Assembly (NCBI RefSeq): GCF_009932555.1
Contig: NZ_BLJO01000001.1
Location: forward strand, 1,221,897-1,285,896
DNA length: 64,000 nt
DNA from: Steroidobacter agaridevorans
GTDB lineage: Bacteria; Pseudomonadota; Gammaproteobacteria; Steroidobacterales; Steroidobacteraceae
Direction of reading: 5' to 3'
Below are positions 1 to 10,946 of this stretch, one piece after another. The translations under genes and the position numbers were made by a program. Position 1 is the first letter of the stretch. Every line of letters begins with the position of its first letter. Below the pieces are notes generated by a model, which saw nothing but the letters and a program-made list of their open reading frames with translations, made no database searches and had not been told where the DNA came from.

Positions 1-842
1 AGATACTCCGGTCGGATGCCGATGGCGAGTGCCGCGCCCGGCTCGGGCTGTTGGGTGCTCGACGTGCCGATGGGCACGCCTTCGATGTGCGGCGGCGCGC
101 CGCCGTCACAATCGAGGAAGTTCATCCCCGGACTGCCGATGAAATGCCCGACGAAGCGGTGCGCCGGCGATTCGAACAACGCTTCGGCCGTTCCGACCTG
201 GACGACTTCCCCCTGCGTCATGACGACCACGCGATCGGCGAAGGTCAGCGCCTCGGTCTGATCGTGCGTGACATAGATGAGGGATAGATTGAGTTGCTGA
301 TGCAGCTGCTTGAGCTTGCGTCGCAGAAGCCATTTCACGTGGGGATCGATAACCGTGAGCGGCTCGTCGAAAAGAACCGCGGCGACGTCGGGCCGCACCA
401 GCCCGCGCCCGAGGGAAATCTTCTGTTTCACATCCGCGGGCAGTCCGTGCGCCCGTCTCGGCAGATCGCTTTGCAGTTCGAGAATCTCGGCGATCTCATG
501 AACGCGCTTGCGCACCTCGCCTTGCTTCCAGCCGCGATTGCGCAGTGGGAACGCGAGATTGTCGTACACGCTCATCGTGTCGTAGACGACCGGAAACTGG
601 AACACTTGCGCAATGTTTCTCTGTTGCGGCTCGAGCGCTGTGACATCCTGGCCGTCGAACAGAATCTTGCCCTGGGTTGGCGCAATCAAGCCGGAAATGA
701 TATTGAGCAGTGTCGTCTTGCCGCAGCCCGATGGCCCGAGCAGCGCGTATGCGCCGCCGTCCGACCACGACAAGGTCATTTGTTTGAGGGCCCAGCTCTG
801 GCCATAGGCATGCGCAATGTCGATGAGCTCGATTCGTGCCAT
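1..842 (-). CDS. glpT: ABC transporter ATP-binding protein, GlpT-like (3' part beyond window)
   Basis: ATPase of an ABC importer, most like the second ATPase (GlpT) of the GlpSTPQV glycerol transporter of rhizobia. Visible: Walker A GPSGCGKTT near residues 36-44, Q-loop FQFP near 82, Walker B AAVLFDEP near 155-161, H-loop THD near 193, and the start of a C-terminal TOBE-type domain (AIGIRPEY) at the window edge. The ABC signature is degenerate: LPADVKQ where LSGGQ is expected, which I recall as a trait of this subfamily. The ATG at 842 follows the stop of the upstream ATPase gene by only 3 bases, so the two are translationally coupled; together they would form a heterodimeric motor. Permease and binding-protein genes should lie left of the window. 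Glycerol as substrate is inferred from family resemblance only; another polyol is possible. Confidence 0.75.
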   Translation of the reverse strand, partial: MARIELIDIAHAYGQSWALKQMTLSWSDGGAYALLGPSGCGKTTLLNIISGLIAPTQGKILFDGQDVTALEPQQRNIAQVFQFPVVYDTMSVYDNLAFPLRNRGWKQGEVRKRVHEIAEILELQSDLPRRAHGLPADVKQKISLGRGLVRPDVAAVLFDEPLTVIDPHVKWLLRRKLKQLHQQLNLSLIYVTHDQTEALTFADRVVVMTQGEVVQVGTAEALFESPAHRFVGHFIGSPGMNFLDCDGGAPPHIEGVPIGTSSTQQPEPGAALAIGIRPEY

Positions 843-845
843 GGT

Positions 846-1937
846 TCAATGAGGCGCGAAGATGAGCCGACCGCTCGCGTCGAAACAATAGATATGTGTG
901 GGCTCGACGTGCAACGTGCAGCGCTCGCCGATGGTCAGCTCGTGCACTCCCGGGAGTTGCGCGACCAGGGACAGGTCGTTCTGCGAAACATGCACATACG
1001 TTTCGGAGCCGCTGATCTCGGCGAGATCGACGCGCCCCGTGATCGATGCCCGGCCCTCTGCGGGACGAACCGTGAGCTGGTGGGCTCGGATGCCAAGAAT
1101 GATATCGCCTGATCGATTGCTGAGTGCCGACAACGCCTGCGCCGCGAGTGGCAATCGCAGATCGTCTCGGACGATGGCCATGCCGGCGTTCAAATCGACC
1201 TGTGCGCGAATCTCGTTTAACGGCGGATCGCTGAAGGCGCGCGCGGCGGCGAGCGTGGCCGGTCGCCGGAATATTTCCAACGTCTTGCCCTGTTGAACGA
1301 GCCGCCCGGCATCGAGCACCAGCGTTTCATCGCCCAGCTGCAAGGCTTCCTGCGGTTCCGTCGTTGCATAGACGACGGTGGCGCGGCCGTTCGCAAACAG
1401 ATTTCGCAGCTCGTTGCGCAAGTCCTCGCGCAGCTTGTAGTCGAGGTTGGCAAGCGGCTCATCGAGCAGCACCAGCCCGGCGTCCTTGGCAAGCGCCCGA
1501 GCCAGCGCCACGCGCTGCTGTTGACCGCCGGAGAGCTCGGCGGGCCGCCGATCCAGCAAGGGCGTGAGGCGCAGCGTTTCGGCGATCGCTTCCACTCGTT
1601 GCCGGACCGTTTCCTCCGGTCGTCGGGCGAGCCGCAACGGCGAGGCGATATTCTCGAACACGCTCAGCGACGGATAGTTGATGAACTGCTGATACACCAT
1701 CGCCAGATTGCGCCTTCGGACCGGCACGCCGGTCACATCCTTGCCGTCGACCAGGATGCGCCCGCTCGCGGGTTGCTCCAGGCCGGCCATCAGTCGCATC
1801 AGGGTGGTTTTGCCGGCGGACGTCGCGCCTAGCAGCACGGACATGCCGGTTTTTAGCGACAGGCTCATCGGATACAGCCAGGTCGCCGATCCAGCGCGAT
1901 AGCTCACGTCGACCAGCTGCAAGGGTGGTCCTGCCAT
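846..1937 (-). CDS. glpS: ABC transporter ATP-binding protein, GlpS-like
   Basis: First ATPase gene of the leftward importer operon, 363 residues. It has an unusual Walker A, GATSAGKTT (residues 37-45), instead of the common GPSGSGKTT, a normal signature LSGGQQQR near 135, Walker B LVLLDEP, and a C-terminal TOBE-like regulatory region. The H-loop position reads ATTEPQEA, so the histidine normally found in the T-H-D motif is replaced. The partner gene has an intact H-loop but a degenerate signature, so the two ATPases look complementary: each brings one intact set of motifs. The GATxAGKT Walker A is what I recognise from GlpS of the glycerol ABC system. The start ATG at 1937 faces the pseudokinase gene across a 74-base divergent region. 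Confidence 0.75.
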   Translation of the reverse strand: MAGPPLQLVDVSYRAGSATWLYPMSLSLKTGMSVLLGATSAGKTTLMRLMAGLEQPASGRILVDGKDVTGVPVRRRNLAMVYQQFINYPSLSVFENIASPLRLARRPEETVRQRVEAIAETLRLTPLLDRRPAELSGGQQQRVALARALAKDAGLVLLDEPLANLDYKLREDLRNELRNLFANGRATVVYATTEPQEALQLGDETLVLDAGRLVQQGKTLEIFRRPATLAAARAFSDPPLNEIRAQVDLNAGMAIVRDDLRLPLAAQALSALSNRSGDIILGIRAHQLTVRPAEGRASITGRVDLAEISGSETYVHVSQNDLSLVAQLPGVHELTIGERCTLHVEPTHIYCFDASGRLIFAPH

Positions 1938-2011
1938 GGGCGGATACTATAACGTTGCGCCCCCGGGGGCAGACTGGAATCCATTCGACGCGGGCGTCGA
2001 ATACAACACAA
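1938..2011. promoter_or_regulatory. Divergent intergenic region with two palindromes
   Basis: The 74 bases between the two divergent start codons hold a perfect 12-base GC palindrome at 1959-1970 and a perfect 8-base inverted repeat at 1983-1990/1995-2002 with a 4-base loop. A TATAAC-like hexamer lies at 1947-1952 on the plus strand. Either palindrome could be an operator for the importer or the rightward gene; no regulator gene adjoins, so this is inference. Confidence 0.4.
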
Positions 2012-4315
2012 ATGAGCGCGGAACCGACTCAAACACCGATCGCCGACGCCTGGACCCACTGGCTAAACCAGGTGGTCCAGGGGCGCTTTGTTCTGCGCCG
2101 CTGCCTGGGCTGGTCGGACCAGGGGGCCGTGTTCCTGACCGAACACAAGGCCAAGAACCTGGCCGAAGCCGCGATCAAGTTCGTTCGGGCGGATGCTCCA
2201 CAAGCTCAGCCCCTGCTGGTGCGGTGGCAGGCGGCGGTCAATCTGTCCCATCCGCACCTGGTCCAGCTGTTCGAGGTCGGACGGTGGCAGGTCGAGGGAC
2301 AGGACTATTTATTTGTCGTGATGGAATATGGCGATCAGACGCTCGCCGAGATCCTGCGCCGCCGGCCCTTGAGCGCCGAGGAAGTGCAGGAGTTGCTGCC
2401 TCCCGTCCTGGACGCCCTCACCTTCCTGCACCGACGCCAGCTGGTCCACAGCCAGTTGAAGCCTTCGAACTTTCTGGCGGTCGGCGATCAGTTGAAACTG
2501 GCCAGCGATACGATTCGGCCGGCCGGTTCGGATCATGGAACGTCCACCGCCGGCGATATTTGGGGTGTGGGCGCGACTCTGGTCGAGGCGCTCACTGCGC
2601 GGACTCGTCTCTCGAGCGATCAACAATTCGATGAGGGCTCGTTGCCGGCGGGATTGCCGGGGACGCTGGTGGAGACGGTGCGGCGCTGTTTGAGCCCGTC
2701 GCCGGACGAGCGGCCTTCGATCATCGAGCTCAGAGCTGAATACAAACTTGCGCCGGCAGCAGCGCCGGCCTCGAAACCCGAGCCGCAGGTACAGAAGGTG
2801 TCGCAGGTGACGGCGCCCGTTCCTCCTCCGAACGCGGCCCCCCGAGCGGCTTCAGCTCAACCTTCACAGAGTGCCTCGCGAGTAGCTTCCCTGACTGAGT
2901 CGATACCGATCGTCCCGGACGAGGTCCCTCCTCTTCAGCCGATACAGACTGCTTCGCGAGTGACGGTCTCATTTCACGCGATGCCGAGTGCCTCGCCGGC
3001 AGTTCAAACGCAGCCAGCATCGAGTGCTTCGCCGGCAATCGCTTCCCCTAAACCGGTACCGCAAGACGTCGCTCGCCCCGCGTCTGGAAACGCCACGTCG
3101 CAAGCGGCTACGCCATCTCAGCCCGTGCCGAGCGCTCAGCGAGGGGTCACTCCGCCTCAGCCGGCAACGCCCCCATCTCAACCCGCGCCGAGCGTCTCGC
3201 GAGAGACCGCTCCCGTTTTGCCCGCAAACGTCGCGTCGCGAGTAGCCGTCTCATCTCATCTTGCGTCGAGCGCTCCGCGAGAGACCGCTCCCGTTCTGCC
3301 CGCAAACGTCGCGTCGCGAGTAGCCGTCTCATCTCATCTTGCGTCGAGCGCCGCGCGAGAAGTCACTTCGCCTCCGCCTGCAAACACTGCTTCGTATGCA
3401 GCTGCCACGTCTCAATCTGTACCAAGTGTGCCGCGAGACGCCGCTTCGGCTCAGCCTGCAAACATCGGTTCGCGAGTAGCTGCACCAGCTCAGCCGGAAC
3501 TGAGTGCTCCGCGGGAGCTCACTCCGCCTCAGGCCGCAAACATTGCTCCGCGAGTTGCGCCGCCAGTTCAACCCGTACCGAGCGCCCCGCGAGAGATCAC
3601 TCCGCCTCAGGCTGCAAACATTGCTCCGCGAGTTGCGCCGCCAGTTCAACCCGTACCGAGCGCCCCGCGAGAGATCACTCCGCCTCAGGTTGCAAACATT
3701 GGCCCGCGAGTTGCGCCCCCAGCGCCGCCTGTACCGAGCAAGGCTCGAGTAGTCGCTCCATCTCGACCAGCACCAAGCAGTTCGCAAGAAGCGACGCCCG
3801 CTGAGAATGCGCCGAAGCGGCACATATTAGGGATCGCGGCCGGTGCACTCTTACTAGCAACAGCCGTGTGGATCGGGTTGCGATCTACAAACGATTCGCC
3901 TGCTCCTTTGCAACCAGCAGCCATCCCCGCCCCGGTGACGCCGCCGGCGCCTGAGAAGGTTGCGGAAGCCGAGCCCACACTCCTGGTCCCCGTGTCTCCT
4001 CCGCCAGAGGAACCCGCCCCTCCTGCGGCAACTTCTTCCGTGATCAAGGACGTCCTGCCAACCGTTCCGGAAAACATCCGGAGCAAGATTCAAGGGCGCA
4101 TCTACGTGACAGTCCGCGTGCTCGTCGACCCGGCTGGTAACGTCATGGGCGTGCTCATGGAAAATGCCGGCCCGAGCAAATATTTCGCTCGCATTTCCGA
4201 CCAGGCCGCGAGGGAATGGCAGTTTGTTCCCTCCGACACCGACACCGATCGCGTCTGGTTACTGGAATTCGAGTACACCCGAGACGGCGCCGCCGTGCGC
4301 ACCCTCGAGCAATAG
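2012..4315 (+). CDS. Pseudokinase - Pro/Ala repeat linker - TM - TonB-like C-terminal domain protein
   Basis: About 767 residues from the ATG at 2012; an in-frame ATG at 1925 would overlap the divergent glpS start and is unlikely. Residues about 20-245 have a Ser/Thr protein kinase fold: the ATP-anchoring lysine is kept (AIKF, K56), as are DIWGVG (182-187) and the late RPS motif. The catalytic residues are lost: HRD reads HSQ (146-148), DFG reads SDT (165-167), and the glycine loop and helix-C glutamate are altered, so it should not phosphorylate. Residues about 265-600 are a Pro/Ala/Ser linker of 26-residue repeats. One membrane helix follows (about 602-622, ILGIAAGALLLATAVWIGL). The last about 90 residues resemble a TonB-type C-terminal domain (RIYVTVRVLVDPAGNV, AREWQFVP). 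The layout suggests a cytoplasmic sensor fold linked through the inner membrane to a periplasmic domain. Role unknown. Confidence 0.8.
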   Translation: MSAEPTQTPIADAWTHWLNQVVQGRFVLRRCLGWSDQGAVFLTEHKAKNLAEAAIKFVRADAPQAQPLLVRWQAAVNLSHPHLVQLFEVGRWQVEGQDYLFVVMEYGDQTLAEILRRRPLSAEEVQELLPPVLDALTFLHRRQLVHSQLKPSNFLAVGDQLKLASDTIRPAGSDHGTSTAGDIWGVGATLVEALTARTRLSSDQQFDEGSLPAGLPGTLVETVRRCLSPSPDERPSIIELRAEYKLAPAAAPASKPEPQVQKVSQVTAPVPPPNAAPRAASAQPSQSASRVASLTESIPIVPDEVPPLQPIQTASRVTVSFHAMPSASPAVQTQPASSASPAIASPKPVPQDVARPASGNATSQAATPSQPVPSAQRGVTPPQPATPPSQPAPSVSRETAPVLPANVASRVAVSSHLASSAPRETAPVLPANVASRVAVSSHLASSAAREVTSPPPANTASYAAATSQSVPSVPRDAASAQPANIGSRVAAPAQPELSAPRELTPPQAANIAPRVAPPVQPVPSAPREITPPQAANIAPRVAPPVQPVPSAPREITPPQVANIGPRVAPPAPPVPSKARVVAPSRPAPSSSQEATPAENAPKRHILGIAAGALLLATAVWIGLRSTNDSPAPLQPAAIPAPVTPPAPEKVAEAEPTLLVPVSPPPEEPAPPAATSSVIKDVLPTVPENIRSKIQGRIYVTVRVLVDPAGNVMGVLMENAGPSKYFARISDQAAREWQFVPSDTDTDRVWLLEFEYTRDGAAVRTLEQ
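2810..3795 (+). repeat. 26-codon (78-bp) tandem repeats coding a Pro/Ala-rich linker
   Basis: Within the pseudokinase gene a unit of 26 codons recurs, with consensus around S-x-P-R-E-x-x-P-x-x-x-A-N-x-x-x-R-V-A. Two sets of adjacent copies are nearly identical in DNA: about 3201-3278 against 3279-3356, and about 3513-3590 against 3591-3668, implying recent duplication. Outer copies have drifted. Such tracts usually span the periplasm or peptidoglycan as a flexible rod; length variation between strains is likely. Confidence 0.75.
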
Positions 4316-4419
4316 CCAGACGGGCCAACGTCGTGAGCCGTCGCGTTCACGCAAGATGAGCGTCACAAACCCGCCATCCATCTCGTGAGAAACGCCAGCA
4401 CCTGAGGCATACTACTGCC

Positions 4420-4791
4420 ATGTTCCGCCACTCCCCCATCGCCCGGCTCCTATGGCTGCTCGCCATAGCGTTGCTATTGGTGCGGGTGGGCGAAGCGCAT
4501 TTGCACTTGTGCCTGGATGGCCAGCAACAACAGTCCGTGGCCATGCACGTCGAGGACGCGCCCGGCGATCACGAAACCGGCGGCCACAACGACGTGGATG
4601 TCGACCTCTCCGTTTCGCCGTGGGTCAAGAAGATCGGCGTCGATGAACTGCCGATCATCGTGTTTGCGAGCATTCTGCTCGCGTTGCTCCTGCCGATAGC
4701 GCAGGGCCCGAGCCGCCCGGCTCAGTTGCTCGTTCCGAATCTCGCCTCTGCCTTCGACCTTCGTCCGCCGCTGCGCGGCCCGCCTCTCTAA
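4420..4791 (+). CDS. Small His-rich membrane protein upstream of czcCBA
   Basis: A 123-residue protein not assignable to a named family. It starts with a hydrophobic signal or anchor segment (ARLLWLLAIALLLVRVG, about 8-24) followed by HLHLCLDG. A His/Asp-rich middle follows (MHVEDAPGDHETGGHND, about 42-58), then a second hydrophobic segment (IIVFASILLALLLPIA, about 79-94) and a Pro-rich tail. Clustered His, Asp and one Cys after the export signal would suit metal binding in the periplasm. It lies 70 bases upstream of czcC and is co-oriented, so it probably belongs to the metal efflux operon, in the position where small CzcI- or CopL-like proteins are often found. Function is inferred from context only. 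Confidence 0.6.
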   Translation: MFRHSPIARLLWLLAIALLLVRVGEAHLHLCLDGQQQQSVAMHVEDAPGDHETGGHNDVDVDLSVSPWVKKIGVDELPIIVFASILLALLLPIAQGPSRPAQLLVPNLASAFDLRPPLRGPPL

Positions 4792-4823
4792 ACCTCCGTT
4801 TCAAAGGTCTTTCCGTGTGACCC

Positions 4824-4845
4824 CACGCGTGTGAACGCACGCGTG
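4824..4845 (+). promoter_or_regulatory. Hairpin directly before czcC ribosome binding site
   Basis: The 8-mer cacgcgtg, itself a palindrome, occurs at 4824-4831 and 4838-4845, separated by 6 bases. The transcript can fold into an 8-bp stem ending 5 bases before a strong AGGAGG at about 4850-4855, ahead of the czcC ATG at 4862. It could modulate czcC translation or mark a binding site in DNA. Confidence 0.4.
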
Positions 4846-4861
4846 CTGCAGGAGGTTTTCG

Positions 4862-6145
4862 ATGTTATTGGCACTTGCACGCGCCTGTGCTGCGTGCGTC
4901 CTATTGTTTGCTATTTGCTCAGCGAACGCCGAGTCGCAAGCTGAGCCGGTCAATCCAGAAGGCGAGCTGACGCTGGCGCGAGCCGTCGATGCCGCCTTGC
5001 GCAGCAGTCCTGATCTGCTGGCGAGCGCGTATGAACTCAGCGCGGCGCAAGCGCGAATCGTGCAAGCGAGTGTGCGACGCAATCCTGAATTGGGTGTGGA
5101 GCTCGAGAACTTTGCCGGCGGCGGCGCGGCGCAGGGAATCGATTCGCTCGAGACGACGTTGAGCCTGAGTCAGGTCGTCGAGCTGGGCGGCAAGCGAAAT
5201 TTGCGTCGCGCCGCCGCCGAAGCGGATCTCGATTTCGTCGATATCGAGCAGCGCACCCGCGAGCTGGACGTTCTTTCGAACGTCACGAGTCGATTTGTCG
5301 ACGTCGTTGCCGCCCAGGAACGCGTTCGATTCGCCATACAGGCAACAGCACTCGCGCAAAGCACGCTCGAAGCAATCGGCGCGCGCGTCGAAGCGGGACG
5401 ATCTCCGGAAGCAGAACGCAGCCGCGCTCGCATCGCACTGACCCGGGCGCTCATTGAACAGCGCCAAGCAGAAAGCGAGTTACGCGCCGCGCGCTACGCA
5501 CTCTCCGCCTCCTGGGGCAGCCCCGAGCCGGCATTCACTACGGCAAGAGCGGAGCTATTCGATCTGCGCACAGTGGAATCTTTCCAGGCGCTGATGGATC
5601 GCCTGGAAAAGTCACCTGACTTCGTCCGCTTCGCCTCCGAAGCGCGTCTTCGCGAGGCCGAGCTACGACTGGCACGCGTGCAGGTCCGGCCGAATCTCAC
5701 ATTCAGCGTCGGCGTGCGACGTTTCGAGCAGACCGATGACGCAGCCCTTGTCGCTGGCTTCTCGATGCCGTTGTCGATCTACGATAGGAATCAAGGCGCC
5801 ATTCGCGAAGCACAGATCCGCCTCAATCAAACGGACGCGTTACGGAATGCAGCTCGCGTCAGAGCTCGCGCTAGCCTGCTCGCTCTGTATCAGGAGATGA
5901 ATGCAGACCGCGCTCGCGTAGACACGCTGCGTAACGAGGCCATACCCCAAGCGCAGCTCGCACTCGATCAAACGCGCAACGGCTACGACCGCGGACGTTT
6001 TTCTTTCCTGGAATTGATCACCGTGCAGGAAGAGCTGCTCGCGGTGCAAGCCGCGGCCATCGACGCCGCGGCCGACTTTCACCGCGTCCTGGCCGAGATC
6101 GAACGTCTCACCAGCGCAGCCCTCACCCGCCCGTCTTCACCTTGA
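4862..6145 (+). CDS. czcC: Outer-membrane efflux protein, TolC/CzcC family
   Basis: Outer-membrane channel of a tripartite heavy-metal efflux pump, 427 residues, normal for CzcC. A signal peptide is visible (LALARACAACVLLFAICSANA). Two repeated OEP halves follow: the first opens with ELTLARAVDAALRSSPDLLA, and the second contains RPNLTFSVGVRRFEQTDD and the coiled-coil helices with SLLALYQEMNAD. The late segment FSFLELITVQEELL is typical of this family. The start has an excellent AGGAGG. The adaptor gene follows after 9 bases and the pump gene after a further 10, so czcC, czcB and czcA form one operon. The substrate class, divalent cations such as Zn, Co or Cd, comes from the pump gene. Confidence 0.9.
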   Translation: MLLALARACAACVLLFAICSANAESQAEPVNPEGELTLARAVDAALRSSPDLLASAYELSAAQARIVQASVRRNPELGVELENFAGGGAAQGIDSLETTLSLSQVVELGGKRNLRRAAAEADLDFVDIEQRTRELDVLSNVTSRFVDVVAAQERVRFAIQATALAQSTLEAIGARVEAGRSPEAERSRARIALTRALIEQRQAESELRAARYALSASWGSPEPAFTTARAELFDLRTVESFQALMDRLEKSPDFVRFASEARLREAELRLARVQVRPNLTFSVGVRRFEQTDDAALVAGFSMPLSIYDRNQGAIREAQIRLNQTDALRNAARVRARASLLALYQEMNADRARVDTLRNEAIPQAQLALDQTRNGYDRGRFSFLELITVQEELLAVQAAAIDAAADFHRVLAEIERLTSAALTRPSSP

Positions 6146-6154
6146 GTTGCCATC

Positions 6155-10247
<4,093 letters not shown>

Positions 10248-10304
10248 TCCGGCGCCATCCAGTAGACTACGGGCTCCAAGGTCCCTCGCACTTCGCACGT
10301 CCCC

Positions 10305-10946
10305 ATGGAATCCGCAGCTCCGGAGCGCACGGCAGATCGCCATTCAGCGCTGTCCGAACTACTGTCGCAAATCGCCGAGGATGAAAGCCGCGAGCGGGTC
10401 TCCACCGGAGACCTGCTCGCCATGGCGGGCGATCGTGCGTTTGGCGCATTGATCTTCGTATTCGCGCTGCCGAACCTGGTGCCCACGCCGCCGGGCACGT
10501 CCGCCATCCTCGGACTGCCGCTGATCATCCTGTCATTTCAATTGTTATACGGTCGTCGAACACCCTGGCTACCGAAGGCGATTTCCGTCAGGTCGATCGC
10601 CCGCTCCGATCTCGCCTCGGTGGTGCGTCGAACGACGCCCGTGCTGAAGCGAATCGAACGCGTGCTGAAGCCGCGACTCAGCTGGCTCGTCACCGCTTTC
10701 TCGGAGCGCCTGCTCGCCCTGCTGATGTTGATTCTTTCGGTGATCCTCTTCTTGCCCATTCCTCTGGGCAACATCTTCCCGGCCGCGGCGATGTGCATCA
10801 TCGCGCTCGCTCTGATCGAGCACGATGGACTGGCCGCCTTGTTCGGTGTGTTGATCGGCGCCGGGTCAGTGTTGATTGTCTGGGGCGCCCTGCTCGCCGT
10901 GCTCAAGGCGATTCTGTTGGCGCTCGAGCACTTTGCCGGCGTCTGA
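10305..10946 (+). CDS. ExoD family exopolysaccharide synthesis/membrane protein
   Basis: A 213-residue membrane protein of the ExoD family, named for an exopolysaccharide gene of Sinorhizobium whose biochemical role is still unclear. Family hallmarks are seen: GDRAFGALIFVFALPNLVP (about 40-58) with PPGTSAILGLPL, a second hydrophobic region ending in LFLPIPLGNIFPA, then ALIEHDGL and a last pair of helices. Four to five membrane segments are likely. It is co-oriented with czcA but the start lacks a strong ribosome site. The last 81 bases overlap the 3' end of the convergent MFS gene, so the tails of both proteins are coded by the same DNA. Confidence 0.85.
   Translation: MESAAPERTADRHSALSELLSQIAEDESRERVSTGDLLAMAGDRAFGALIFVFALPNLVPTPPGTSAILGLPLIILSFQLLYGRRTPWLPKAISVRSIARSDLASVVRRTTPVLKRIERVLKPRLSWLVTAFSERLLALLMLILSVILFLPIPLGNIFPAAAMCIIALALIEHDGLAALFGVLIGAGSVLIVWGALLAVLKAILLALEHFAGV

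Noticed and set aside
294-1112. Open frame of 272 codons on the plus strand across the two ABC ATPase genes
   Set aside because: Antisense to clear ATPase genes in a high-GC region; no domain, no start signals; composition reads like reverse-complement protein.
1925-2011. Upstream ATG (1925) as start of the pseudokinase
   Set aside because: It would overlap the glpS start and the divergent promoter; the extra 29 residues show no conserved feature.
3329-3823. Minus-strand frame with repeated RSDLSRGARYGLNWRR
   Set aside because: The repeat pattern is only the 78-bp DNA repeat of the pseudokinase linker read backwards.
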